Below, one piece after another: positions 7,848-16,299 of a stretch of 64,000 nt of DNA (within the stretch, counting starts at the first letter, position 1; each line of letters opens with the position of its first letter). A model generated the notes under the pieces. The model ran no database searches, was not told the origin of the DNA, and saw nothing but the letters and a program-made list of their open reading frames with translations. Location: assembly GCA_949296115.1 (NCBI GenBank), contig CASFNR010000011.1, positions 33,739-97,738 of the forward strand, given 5' to 3'. Position numbers and translations under genes: made by a program. Origin of the DNA: an uncultured Eubacteriales bacterium (GTDB taxonomy: Bacteria > Bacillota > Clostridia > Oscillospirales > Oscillospiraceae).

Positions 7848-9571
7848 CCGCTCACGCTCCTTTCCTTCTTCTCCTTCTTCAGCCGCACCGCAAAGCTGGC
7901 GTTCTGCCGGGTATCCGCCGCCTTGACAAAGGCAAGCAGGCCCCAGGCGCCGATCATGCTGGTGCCGCCGTTGCTGACGAAGGGGAAGGTCACGCCGGTA
8001 AAGGGCAGGATGTCCAAGGTGCCCAGGCAGTTGAGGATGGTCTGAATGACCAGCACGCTGGCCGCCGTACAGGCGCCGATGGAGTAAAAGCTGCTCCGGG
8101 CAACCCGGGCGGTACGGATGGGAAACACCCCCAGAGCCACAATGCACAGCACTGTCATTACCGCCAGCAGAAGGCCCCACTCCTCCGAAATGGTGGCAAA
8201 CACAATATCCGAGTCCGCCGCAAACACATATTGCAGCAGTCCCCCCTCCGGGCCCAATCCCAGCAGACCGCCGGAGGCGATGCACATCAGCGCCCGGGTC
8301 TGCTGGTAGCCGCTCTGGAGGGGGTCCTCCCAGATGTGCCGCCAGGTGGCGAACCGCTGGAGGGCATGGGGCGCAATTTTCAGCGCCAGCACCCCGGCAA
8401 AGGCCAGGGCTGTGATGGCCAGCGCCACCGTACCCACGCTGCCGGAGCGGAGATAGGCAATCACCAGGAAGGCGCAGAAGAAGATCAATGCCGTTCCAAA
8501 GTCATTCATCAGCGCCAGCAGTCCGCAGATCAGCACCGAATATACAATGAACAAAATCAAGTTCCGCTTGGTCATAATCCGGTCAATGGTGGAAGCCCCG
8601 GCAAACACGAAACAGACTTTGCTCAGTTCCGACGGCTGCAGGGACATGCCGCCGATGATCAGCCAGTTCTTGGCGCCATAATACTCCTTGCCGAACAGCA
8701 GAGTTACCACCAGGAACCCTACGCCGGCCATCACCGCCAGGTATCGCACCACCTTGGCCCGCTCCAGATCCCGCAGGGACCAGCCGATGACCAGAAAAAT
8801 CACCACGCCCAAAATCATGGCAAGCAGCTGCTTCACCGACTCCTCCGGCTTGACGGTGGCCAAGGCTGCCATTCCAATGGTACACAGGAAAAATGCCATG
8901 GTCTCCACCTCAAAGGATTTCCGGCGAATCAGACAGTAGAAGATGTAAAGCAGCCATTGGCACAGGATGATTCCGCCGAATCCCTGCACGATGTACACCA
9001 GGTCTGCCCGCTGGCTCTTCAGCAGGAATCCCATCAGCATGGCGCACTGGAGAATGGTCAGCAGCATCAGATTGGTAATCGTATCCCAGCCGCTGGCGGC
9101 TTTGGTCCGCAGCTGGGCCTGCCGCTCCTCCTGCCGCTGGGTGATGGGCTGCAGCTGCATCTCCACGCCGCCGATGGAGATCCGTTCCTTGGACGTCAAG
9201 GCGCAGATCTGCACCTTTCGTCCGTTGACCAGCGTTCCCTCCTTGGAGCCCACGTCGGTGATGGTCCAGCTGCCGTCGTCGTAGCGGGTCAGAACTGCAT
9301 GGTTCCGTGAAATGGTCGGGAAATCAATGGTCACATCGCAGCTCTTGCTGCGGCCAATGACGTTCTCCCAATGGGTGATGGGGACCTGCTCTCCGGTGGC
9401 CAGATTCAGCCAGGCCCAGATTTCCGGCTCCCGCCGGAAGGTCAGCAGCGGCAGAATGCATCGCAGCAGCAGCATCGCCGCCAGAACCGGCACCGCCCAG
9501 CGAAGAAATCCAATGTATTCCACCGCAAGGGCGCTTCGGTCTGATACAAGGATGCTCAGAAGTTCCTCCAT
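7844..9571 (-). CDS. FHA domain fused to FtsW/RodA/SpoVE peptidoglycan polymerase
   Basis: A 575-residue fusion. Residues 1-45 hold one membrane segment. Residues 60-130 form an FHA phosphothreonine-binding domain (VIGRSKSCDVTIDFPTISRNH, GSKEGTLVNGRKV with the conserved GR, SRNH and NG). Residues 145-560 are the ten-span SEDS polymerase, including KNWLIIGGMSLQPSELSK and the C-terminal PFVSNGGTSM. The protein polymerises lipid II into glycan strands. The FHA domain suggests control by Ser/Thr kinase signalling. It is followed by its partner transpeptidase with ATGA overlap. Start ATG 9571 follows GGAGGGGG. Confidence 0.92.
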   Translation of the reverse strand: MEELLSILVSDRSALAVEYIGFLRWAVPVLAAMLLLRCILPLLTFRREPEIWAWLNLATGEQVPITHWENVIGRSKSCDVTIDFPTISRNHAVLTRYDDGSWTITDVGSKEGTLVNGRKVQICALTSKERISIGGVEMQLQPITQRQEERQAQLRTKAASGWDTITNLMLLTILQCAMLMGFLLKSQRADLVYIVQGFGGIILCQWLLYIFYCLIRRKSFEVETMAFFLCTIGMAALATVKPEESVKQLLAMILGVVIFLVIGWSLRDLERAKVVRYLAVMAGVGFLVVTLLFGKEYYGAKNWLIIGGMSLQPSELSKVCFVFAGASTIDRIMTKRNLILFIVYSVLICGLLALMNDFGTALIFFCAFLVIAYLRSGSVGTVALAITALAFAGVLALKIAPHALQRFATWRHIWEDPLQSGYQQTRALMCIASGGLLGLGPEGGLLQYVFAADSDIVFATISEEWGLLLAVMTVLCIVALGVFPIRTARVARSSFYSIGACTAASVLVIQTILNCLGTLDILPFTGVTFPFVSNGGTSMIGAWGLLAFVKAADTRQNASFAVRLKKEKKERSVSG

Positions 9572-9701
9572 CTATCCCCCTCCTCTCTCTTATCCGAAAC
9601 TGCCCCGGAATTTCCGGAAAATGTCAGGACAATTTCGAAAGTTTTTCAAACTTTGTCTATAAAATGACACATTTTTGCCAATCTGTCAAATGAACTTTTT
9701 C

Positions 9702-10526
9702 TTAAGATTCCATTTCCCGGAGCAGGGCGATCTCCTGTTGGTACCCGGGAAGCTCATTGGGCGTTTCCAGAATCATAGGCTTGTCCTTCAGCACGGGATG
9801 GTTCACAATCCGGCGGAAGGTTTCCAGTCCCAGGCTGCCTTCTCCCAGGCAGGCATGCCGGTCCTTGTGGCTGCCGAAGGGATTTTTGCTGTCGTTCAGG
9901 TGCAGCGCTTTCAGCCGGTTCAGTCCAATCACCCGGTCGAACTCCGCCAGCACCCCGTCCAGATCGGATACAAGGTCATAGCCGCCGTCATAGACATGGC
10001 AGGTGTCCAGGCAGACCCCAACCTGGGCGCTGCCCACAGCGTCCAGAATCGCCTGCAGTTCCTCAAACCGCCCGCCGATTTCACTGCCCTTTCCCGCCAT
10101 GGTTTCCAGCAGCACCGTCACCGGGTAGTCATGGCGCAGGGCCTGACGCAGAGCCTGGGCGATCTGCTCGATTCCCGCCTGGGCTCCCTGTCCCACATGG
10201 CTGCCCGGGTGAAAGTTATAAAAGTTTCCCGGCAGAGCCGCCATCCGGCGCAGGTCATCCGCCAGCACATCGGCAGCGAAGGCTCTGGCCTCCGGGTCTG
10301 CGGTACACAGGTTCATGGTATAAGCTCCATGGGCTACCAGTTTTCCGAAACCGTAGTCTTCCAACAACCGCACAGCCTTGGCCGCATCGGCGGGATCTTC
10401 CTGTTTTGCTTTGCTTCCCCGGGGATTCCGGGTAAAAAAAGCGAAGGTGTTGGCCCCGATGGACCGGGCCGTCTCCACCATGGCCGCCGCACCTTTCCCG
10501 GCGGACAGATGACATCCAAAATACAT
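9702..10526 (-). CDS. nfo: Endonuclease IV (AP endonuclease)
   Basis: A 274-residue xylose-isomerase-like barrel of the Nfo family, cleaving abasic sites in base excision repair with a trinuclear zinc centre. Conserved family blocks are GCHLSAGKG at the N-terminus, FHPGSHVG, LLETMAGKGSEIG, GVCLDTCHVYDGGYD and LHLNDSKNPFGSHKDRH, which carry the metal ligands. The start at 10526 (MYFGCHLS) is chosen because GAGGAGG lies upstream; an upstream in-frame ATG at 10562 lacks one. It is transcribed alone from 10551-10579, divergent from the WYL regulator. The 130 bases between its stop and the FtsW start are T/A-rich with no gene seen. Confidence 0.93.
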   Translation of the reverse strand: MYFGCHLSAGKGAAAMVETARSIGANTFAFFTRNPRGSKAKQEDPADAAKAVRLLEDYGFGKLVAHGAYTMNLCTADPEARAFAADVLADDLRRMAALPGNFYNFHPGSHVGQGAQAGIEQIAQALRQALRHDYPVTVLLETMAGKGSEIGGRFEELQAILDAVGSAQVGVCLDTCHVYDGGYDLVSDLDGVLAEFDRVIGLNRLKALHLNDSKNPFGSHKDRHACLGEGSLGLETFRRIVNHPVLKDKPMILETPNELPGYQQEIALLREMES

Positions 10527-10550
10527 AAAAATTGCCTCCTCTTTTTGGGC

Positions 10551-10579
10551 ATTATAGCACATTCCTTGGAAAAATGCAA
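10551..10579 (-). promoter_or_regulatory. Promoter of nfo
   Basis: Minus strand TTGCAT (10574-10579), 17-base spacer, TATAAT (10551-10556) with an extended TGC before it. It lies about 25 bases upstream of the nfo start. Confidence 0.75.
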
Positions 10580-10611
10580 ATTTTCCTCTTTCCGCTCCGG
10601 GTGCCCTGTGC

Positions 10612-10617
10612 TATAAT
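10612..10617 (+). promoter_or_regulatory. -10 element of the WYL regulator promoter
   Basis: TATAAT preceded by TGC (extended -10), 30 bases before the ATG. The matching -35 position (TTTCCG) is poor, which an extended -10 tolerates. The divergent nfo promoter lies 33 bases away. Confidence 0.6.
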
Positions 10618-10646
10618 GGGGAAATCACGGGAAAAGGAGAGATTTC

Positions 10647-11630
10647 ATGCCAAAGTCTTATAATCAAAAGCTGAAAATCTTCTATATTCTGGATTATCTG
10701 CAAAAAAACTCCCACCAGGATCACCCGGTGAGAGCGGCGGAGCTGCTGACCATGCTGGAACAGCAGCACAATATAACCTGCGACCGGAAAACGGTCTATT
10801 CGGACATTGCGGCATTGCAGGACTATGGGATTGACATTGTCTCTCTGCCTGGAAAAAACGGCGGATATTATATTGCCTCCCGGAATTTTGAACTGCCGGA
10901 GCTGAAGCTGCTGATCGACGCGGTCCAGTCCAGCCGTTTCCTCACAGAAAAGAAATCCCGGGAGCTGATCGAGAAGCTTTGCAGCCAGTGCAGCGTCTAC
11001 GACGCCCGGCTGATGCGCCGGGATGTGCTGGTCAGCGGCCGAGTCAAAAGCATGAATGAAACCATCTACTATAATGTAGATGCCATTCAGGAGGCCATTG
11101 CCGAAAACCGGCAGATTTCCTTCCGCTATTTTGATTATGGCCTGGACGGGAAGCGGCATTACCGAAACCGGGATTACCAGGCCAGCCCCTACGGACTGTG
11201 TCAGGACCATGAAAACTGCTACCTGCTGGCCCACTCCCAGCGCCACGGCGTGACCGCCTATCGGGTAGACCGGATGAGCGAAATCCGCCAGCTGGACCAG
11301 ATTCGCACCCCATGCCCGGAGCTTTCCGGCAAAGCCCTGACGGAGCATGCCAACCGGCTGTTCCAGATGTACGCCGGGGAGCAGGCAGCGGTCAAGCTTC
11401 GCTTTCACCGCAGCCTCATCAATGCGGTAATTGACCGGTTCGGGCGGGATGTGATGCTGATTCCCGACGGGGAGGAGTATTTCGTCTTTACCGCCCAGGT
11501 GGCGGTTTCCCCCATGTTCTTAAGCTGGGTTATCGGTTTCGGTGCCAAGGCCAAAATTCTCCACCCGCAGAGTGTGATTGACGCCTGTCAGACCCTGTGC
11601 CGGGAGGCCATGGCCCAGTACGACCCCTAA
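10647..11630 (+). CDS. WYL-domain transcriptional regulator
   Basis: A 327-residue regulator. Residues 1-65 are a helix-turn-helix of the HTH_11/DeoR-like type (RAAELLTMLEQQHNITCDRK, TVYSDIAALQDYGI). Residues 140-220 form the WYL domain, with PYGLCQDHENCYLLAHSQRH. A C-terminal WCX-type extension follows. WYL domains are thought to bind nucleic acid or nucleotide ligands and often control DNA damage or defence genes. Here the divergent neighbour is a DNA-repair endonuclease, so control of nfo is a reasonable guess only. ATG 10647 follows AAAGGAGAG. The stop overlaps the convergent lipoprotein gene by 4 bases. Confidence 0.88.
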   Translation: MPKSYNQKLKIFYILDYLQKNSHQDHPVRAAELLTMLEQQHNITCDRKTVYSDIAALQDYGIDIVSLPGKNGGYYIASRNFELPELKLLIDAVQSSRFLTEKKSRELIEKLCSQCSVYDARLMRRDVLVSGRVKSMNETIYYNVDAIQEAIAENRQISFRYFDYGLDGKRHYRNRDYQASPYGLCQDHENCYLLAHSQRHGVTAYRVDRMSEIRQLDQIRTPCPELSGKALTEHANRLFQMYAGEQAAVKLRFHRSLINAVIDRFGRDVMLIPDGEEYFVFTAQVAVSPMFLSWVIGFGAKAKILHPQSVIDACQTLCREAMAQYDP

Positions 11631-12121
11631 ATCAGAGAGAAGGAGTCAAATACATCGCTCCAGACAATCTGGCTGGTCTTGGTGGTGTCTGCGTCCCGGA
11701 GAACGGACATGCAGTAGTGGAAGTCTCCGTCATCCAGAATCACCGCCCGTCCCAGCCGGTCCCCGTTCTCCCCTGCGCTGGCCCAGACAAATTCATAGCG
11801 GTCTGCATCCCCCTGCTGGGTTCGGACGAGGGTTACGTTGTCCCGGCTGTAGCCGCTGAGGTGCTCCACCGTGGCGTTCAGATCGCCGGCTGACAAAGTC
11901 TCGATGATGATTTCATAATCGTCGCTGAGGTAAACCTGTTCGCTGTCGCTTTCCAGCACCGGAGCCAATGCGCCATCGGGCAGATTCACCGAAATCTGCC
12001 GGGGCTGCGCCATCACGGACTGCACCCATTCGTCGGCAATGGTTTCCAACGTGGGTTCCGCCTGGCAGCCCCAAAGCATCAGCCCCGCTGCCAGTACCGC
12101 CAAAATCCAGCCTTTTTTCAC
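11627..12121 (-). CDS. Putative lipoprotein of unknown function (164 aa)
   Basis: The start is GTG at 12121, placed by AGGAGGG seven bases upstream. The signal peptide VKKGWILAVLAAGLMLWGC ends in a lipobox cysteine, so the protein should be anchored to the outer face of the membrane. The mature part is acidic with alternating strand-like segments and no recognised domain. Its coding start lies only 26 bases from the divergent DUF1294 start, leaving no space for separate promoters, and it ends against the WYL gene. I recognise no family. Confidence 0.75.
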   Translation of the reverse strand: MKKGWILAVLAAGLMLWGCQAEPTLETIADEWVQSVMAQPRQISVNLPDGALAPVLESDSEQVYLSDDYEIIIETLSAGDLNATVEHLSGYSRDNVTLVRTQQGDADRYEFVWASAGENGDRLGRAVILDDGDFHYCMSVLRDADTTKTSQIVWSDVFDSFSLI

Positions 12122-12147
12122 GGTAATCCCTCCTGAAAGGAAAATCA

Positions 12148-12411
12148 ATGGTCAAACTTTTTCTGCTCTACCTGCTTTTAATCAATGCGCTTGGCCTGCT
12201 GCTTATGCTGGCGGACAAGCAAAAGGCGAAAAAAAATCGCTGGCGCATCCCGGAGCGCACCCTGATGACGGTAGCCGCCCTGGGTGGCAGCCTGGGCAGC
12301 CTGATCGGAATGTACGCCTTCCGGCACAAAACCCGTCATCGGAACTTTGTGGTGGGGGTGCCGGTTCTGCTGGCTCTGCAGCTGCTGGTTCTTTGCCTGT
12401 ATTTTGGATAA
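12148..12411 (+). CDS. DUF1294 family small membrane protein
   Basis: An 87-residue protein with an N-terminal membrane segment, a basic loop LADKQKAKKNRWRIPE, the conserved GGSLGSLIGMYAFRHKTRH block and a C-terminal membrane segment. This is the full-length DUF1294 pattern. Function is unknown; in other bacteria the domain is fused to cold-shock domains. The ATG follows GAAAGGAAAA. It ends directly at the shared terminator 12411-12452. Confidence 0.88.
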   Translation: MVKLFLLYLLLINALGLLLMLADKQKAKKNRWRIPERTLMTVAALGGSLGSLIGMYAFRHKTRHRNFVVGVPVLLALQLLVLCLYFG

Positions 12412-12452
12412 AAAACACATCCACCGGCTTCGCCGGTGGATGTGTTTTTTTC
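12411..12452. terminator. Bidirectional terminator between DUF1294 and CPBP genes
   Basis: ACACATCCACCGGC and GCCGGTGGATGTGT form a 14-base perfect stem with a TTC loop. An A run precedes it and a T run follows, so it can serve both converging genes. Its T run abuts the CPBP stop codon. Confidence 0.9.
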
Positions 12453-13404
12453 ACAGAAAAAGCAGGGAAATCATATTCGCCGCCATCAGCGCAATCAAAG
12501 CAAGCACGCCGGAATTGGTAAAGAAGCATTTCAGGCACCGTCTGTCAATCCATTCCGATTGCAGGTAGCTCCGCACCTCTCTCCATCTCAGCACCAGGAC
12601 CACCAGGGACGCCAGGGCAAAACCGCCGAAAATCACGAAATAAAACATGTTCTGCAGTACCACAGGCAGATTCTCTGTCAGCCGGGTCAGAAGATCCGCC
12701 AGCACCAGGTTGTTGAACAAATGCAGCACCACCGCCCAGATCAGGGAATGCTCCACCGTCACATACCCCAGCACCAGTCCCACCAGGAAGGCGTACGGGG
12801 TCTGGAGCAGATTGCCGTGGAACAGGCCGAACAGCGCCGCCGACCCCAGAATGGCAAACCGCTTGCCATAGGGCCGCAGCGCATCCAGCACCACCCCCCG
12901 GAAGAGGATTTCCTCGGACAGCGGCGCCAGAATTCCCATGTAGACGAACATGCTTATGGTGTCCGCACTGCCGGAAACACTGTCCATGGTCTCCATCACG
13001 GACAAGCCGAACCCATTGAGCAGGGCTTCCAGCAGGCCAATCCACAAGCTGTTCAGAAGCTGAATCCCAATGCACAGACTGAGCAGCGCCACAAAATCAC
13101 CGGTCTGCATGGGCCGATTCCGCCGGGTGAATAATTCCCGGAAATAGTCGCTGCCCTTCCATCCCTGCAGGATCACGGCCCCGACCGCAATGGCGCAGAT
13201 ATAGCCCCAGGCATTGTCCAGCAGGGCATCCGAATCCCATCCCATGCCCGTTCCCACAGACAGAGATCGAATCATTTGACCAAGCATATCCGTCACCACT
13301 GCCACAACAACCATCAGGTTCAGAATGCCGTAATAGCACAAAAGCATCCAGCCAATTCCGGAAAACTTCCGGCGCAAAAACTTATTGATCTGTCTTTCTT
13401 CCAT
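12451..13404 (-). CDS. CPBP family intramembrane metalloprotease
   Basis: A 317-residue polytopic membrane protein of the CPBP/Abi (CAAX protease and bacteriocin-processing) family. The three motifs are visible in order: SEEILFRG (EExxxR), FGLFHGN (FxxxH) and HLFNN (HxxxN), within the last third. About eight hydrophobic segments are seen. Start ATG 13404 follows GGGGGAG and overlaps the end of the upstream flavoprotein gene by 23 bases, so the three minus-strand genes 16188-12451 form one operon. Substrate is unknown. Confidence 0.88.
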   Translation of the reverse strand: MEERQINKFLRRKFSGIGWMLLCYYGILNLMVVVAVVTDMLGQMIRSLSVGTGMGWDSDALLDNAWGYICAIAVGAVILQGWKGSDYFRELFTRRNRPMQTGDFVALLSLCIGIQLLNSLWIGLLEALLNGFGLSVMETMDSVSGSADTISMFVYMGILAPLSEEILFRGVVLDALRPYGKRFAILGSAALFGLFHGNLLQTPYAFLVGLVLGYVTVEHSLIWAVVLHLFNNLVLADLLTRLTENLPVVLQNMFYFVIFGGFALASLVVLVLRWREVRSYLQSEWIDRRCLKCFFTNSGVLALIALMAANMISLLFL

Positions 13405-14977
13405 AAGTCTCCCCCAACACCGCCTCTGCGGTGACGATTCCATCAATGGCGGCGGACATGATTCCCCCGGCGTAACCGGCTCCCTCCCCAGTGGGGTACA
13501 GCCCCGCCACGGCCGGGGACTGGCGATTCTCTCCCCGGAGAATCCGCACCGGAGAGGAACTCCGGGTCTCCGGGGCGGTGAGTACCCCCTCCAGTGCGGC
13601 AAAGCCCTTCAGCTTGCTGTCCAGCAGAGGCAGCGCCTGGCGCAAAGGCTGGGCAATGGCTTGCGGCAGGACCTGGCACAAGTCCCCCCAAACCACGCCG
13701 GGGCGGTAAGTGGGCGCCACCCCCGCCGGGCCGGTGCTGGGCCTTCCTGCCAGAAAATCCCCCACGGTCTGGGCGGGAGCCCGGTAGCTGCCGCTGAATT
13801 GGTATGCCCGCCGCTCGATTTCCCGCTGCCAGTACATTCCCCCCAGCGTCCCCGGGTAGGGGAACTGGCTGGGATTCACCGTCACCAGCAGCGCCGCATT
13901 GGCATTCTCCCCGCCACGGTCCGCTAAGCTCATACCGTTGGTCACAACCCCCTCCGGCTCGCTGGCTGCCGCCACCACATAGCCGCCGGGGCACATGCAG
14001 AAGGTGTATACCGTCCCCTCCGGCAGGTGCTCCACCAGCTTGTAATCCGCAGGAGGAAGGGCCGGGTTTTCTCCGCCGTACTGGGCCAGGTCAATGGTCC
14101 GCTGCTTCTGCTCAATCCGCACCCCCATGGCGAAGGGCTTCGGTTCCATGGGCACTCCCAGGTCATTCAGCAGTTCAAAGGTGTCCCGGGCGCTGTGGCC
14201 GATGGCCAGAATCACCTGACCGCAGGGGATGGTTTCCCCGTCGGCGGTTGTCACACCGGAGATTTTTCCGGCGTGAATGTTCAATCCGGTGACCTGGGTA
14301 CGGAACCGGACTTCCCCGCCCAGTTCCTCAATCCGATGGCGCAGGTTCTGCACCACCGTCAGCAGCACATCCGTGCCCACATGGGGCTTGGCGTCGTAGA
14401 GAATGTCCTCCCCTGCCCCCGCTTTCACGAATTGCTCCAGAATCCAGTGAATCCGGGGGTTGTTCACGCCGGTGTTCAGCTTGCCGTCGGAGAACGTCCC
14501 GGCGCCCCCCTCCCCAAACTGGACATTGCTGGCCGGGTTCAGCTCTCCCCCGGCGAAAAACCGTTCCACCGTTTCGTGCCGGGTTTTTGCATCTTCCCCC
14601 CGCTCCAGCACCAGGGGCTTCCACCCCGCCAGGCTGAGAATCAGAGCGGCAAACATGCCCGCCGGACCAAATCCGATGACCACCGGCCGCTGGGCCGGGG
14701 GCGTGGAAGGCTTCGGCGGCGCATAGTAGGACACCGGAGCCAGGGCCGCCCGTTTGCAGCCGCTCTGACGGAGAATTTTCTTTTCATTTCCCTCCACCGC
14801 CACGTCCACGGTGTAGATGATTTTCACATCCGGCTTCTTCCGTGCGTCCACACTCCGGCGGACAATCCGCAGCTGCCGGACCTTGGAATTGGAAATTCCC
14901 AGCATCCGGGCCGCCTCAAACTGAAGCTGGTGGGCATTGTGCTCCGGCGGCAGGGCAATATCCCGCAGTCGTATCAT
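13382..14977 (-). CDS. FAD-dependent dehydrogenase (COG2509-like, NAD(P)/FAD oxidoreductase)
   Basis: A 531-residue flavoprotein. The N-terminal 90 residues form a small alpha/beta domain (LGISNSKVRQLRIVRRSVDA). A dinucleotide-binding motif GFGPAGMFAALILSLAG follows at about 107, and FGEGGAGTFSDGKLNTG, VILAIGHSARDT and a C-terminal GEGAGYAGGIMSAAIDG are all characteristic of the uncharacterised COG2509 dehydrogenases. The substrate is unknown. Start ATG 14977 overlaps the preceding gene's stop (ATGA) and follows GGAGGAACG. Confidence 0.88.
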   Translation of the reverse strand: MIRLRDIALPPEHNAHQLQFEAARMLGISNSKVRQLRIVRRSVDARKKPDVKIIYTVDVAVEGNEKKILRQSGCKRAALAPVSYYAPPKPSTPPAQRPVVIGFGPAGMFAALILSLAGWKPLVLERGEDAKTRHETVERFFAGGELNPASNVQFGEGGAGTFSDGKLNTGVNNPRIHWILEQFVKAGAGEDILYDAKPHVGTDVLLTVVQNLRHRIEELGGEVRFRTQVTGLNIHAGKISGVTTADGETIPCGQVILAIGHSARDTFELLNDLGVPMEPKPFAMGVRIEQKQRTIDLAQYGGENPALPPADYKLVEHLPEGTVYTFCMCPGGYVVAAASEPEGVVTNGMSLADRGGENANAALLVTVNPSQFPYPGTLGGMYWQREIERRAYQFSGSYRAPAQTVGDFLAGRPSTGPAGVAPTYRPGVVWGDLCQVLPQAIAQPLRQALPLLDSKLKGFAALEGVLTAPETRSSSPVRILRGENRQSPAVAGLYPTGEGAGYAGGIMSAAIDGIVTAEAVLGETYGRKTDQ

Positions 14978-16188
14978 TCTTCGTTCCTCCCGGCGCTGCG
15001 CCCCGCCAAACGGCCGGAGCTCCACGCCCATTGTAAATTGTATCCGCCGCAGTCCCCATCAATGTCCAGCACCTCTCCGCAGGCATAAAGACCGGGCACC
15101 AGGCGGCTTTCCATGGTGGTTTCCTCAAATTCCGCCGTCAGAATTCCTCCGGCGGTGACCTGGGCGCTGTCCATGCCCAGAGGCTCCGTCAGGCTGACGC
15201 AGAAGCCCTTTGCCGCTGCCGCCGCCTGGGCCAGTTCCTCTTCCCCCAATTCCCGAATCCATCCGTTCAGGGAGATTCCGGCAGCCTGGGTCAGCACCCG
15301 GCCCAGCCGGTTATGGAGAATTCCCGTGAACAGCTCCGAATTGGGCAGCGGGGTGGACTTCCGGCGGCGCAATTCCGCCAGCAGTTCCGTTTCTTCCACA
15401 TGGGGCAGAAAATCCAGCCGACAGTTCCAATCGCCCCCGCCCTGGCAGGCATCCCGGGAGATTTCAAACATCACCGGCCCCGACAAGCCGTACTCTGTAA
15501 ATTGCAGTTCTCCCACGCTTTCCCGCATCCGGGTTTCTCCCCGGTAAATGGCAGCCCGGCAATTGGCCCGGACACCCTTCAGCGCCGACACTCCGCTCCA
15601 GCCGGTTTTCACTTGAACCAAAGCCGGACGCAGCCGGGTGCACTTGTGTCCAAAGGAGCGCAGCAGCTGGTAGCCGGACATGCAGCCCCCCAGCTTGGTC
15701 CCTGCCAGGCCGCCGCAGGCAATGATGAGTCTGTCGCACATCAGACGCTCTTCCCGGGATTCCACCCGGAAGCCTTCGGCGTTTTTCCGAACCTTGGTCA
15801 CTTCAAAGCCCAGTTTCACCTGAATATTGGGCCTTTCCAGAGCAAAACGCAGCACATCCACCACGGAATTGGCCTGATCGGAATAGGGGTATACCCGCCC
15901 CGACGGTTCCGCCACGGTGAACAGGCCAAGGCCCCGCATCCAGGTCAGCACCGCCTCCGGCGGGAACTGCGTCAATGCGTACCGGGCAAACCCCGGTTCC
16001 TCCCCATGATAGCCCCCTTCCAGGGCGTGAAGGTTCGTCAGATTGCACCGTCCGTTTCCCGTGGCCTGAAGCTTCCGGCCCACCCGGGCCTGCCGCTCCA
16101 GCACAACCACCTGATTCTCACCCGATTCCGAGGCAGCCAGGGCCGCAGCCATTCCCGCCGCACCGCCGCCGATAATCCCGATTACCAT
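14974..16188 (-). CDS. BaiN/RdsA-type (HI0933) flavoprotein
   Basis: A 404-residue protein starting MVIGIIGGGAAGMAAA, the FAD-binding GxGxxG fold. It also has the family block GRKLQATGNGRCNLTN and the C-terminal GLYACGEVLDIDGDCGGYNLQWAWSSG. The family includes BaiN, linked to reduction in bile-acid 7-dehydroxylation, and uncharacterised HI0933-like enzymes; no bai genes are nearby, so a bile-acid role is not supported. The start is set at 16188 because the fold begins there and AAAGGAC precedes it. First gene of a three-gene operon. Confidence 0.88.
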   Translation of the reverse strand: MVIGIIGGGAAGMAAALAASESGENQVVVLERQARVGRKLQATGNGRCNLTNLHALEGGYHGEEPGFARYALTQFPPEAVLTWMRGLGLFTVAEPSGRVYPYSDQANSVVDVLRFALERPNIQVKLGFEVTKVRKNAEGFRVESREERLMCDRLIIACGGLAGTKLGGCMSGYQLLRSFGHKCTRLRPALVQVKTGWSGVSALKGVRANCRAAIYRGETRMRESVGELQFTEYGLSGPVMFEISRDACQGGGDWNCRLDFLPHVEETELLAELRRRKSTPLPNSELFTGILHNRLGRVLTQAAGISLNGWIRELGEEELAQAAAAAKGFCVSLTEPLGMDSAQVTAGGILTAEFEETTMESRLVPGLYACGEVLDIDGDCGGYNLQWAWSSGRLAGRSAGRNEE

Positions 16189-16216
16189 AGCTGTGTCCTT
16201 TCCGCTGTTTTCCGCT

Positions 16217-16245
16217 ATTATACTCCACAACCTGCTCCGGTACAA
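16217..16245 (-). promoter_or_regulatory. Promoter of the flavoprotein-CPBP operon
   Basis: Minus strand TTGTAC (16240-16245), 17-base spacer, TATAAT (16217-16222). It lies 28 bases upstream of the first gene, back to back with the ylmH promoter. Confidence 0.75.
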
Positions 16246-16255
16246 GAAAAACTTC

Positions 16256-16284
16256 TTTTCATCCCCAAAAAGATGTGGTATACT
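16256..16284 (+). promoter_or_regulatory. Promoter of ylmH-DUF896-ygiQ
   Basis: TTTTCA (16256-16261), 17-base spacer, TATACT (16279-16284) with TGG ahead (extended -10). The predicted start of transcription is only about 10 bases before the ylmH ATG, so the leader is very short. Confidence 0.6.
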
Positions 16285-16299
16285 ATCCCCGGTGATACC

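Noticed and set aside
14974-16188. Bile-acid dehydroxylation function (BaiN)
   Set aside because: Only the flavoprotein family matches; no other bai genes occur in the window.
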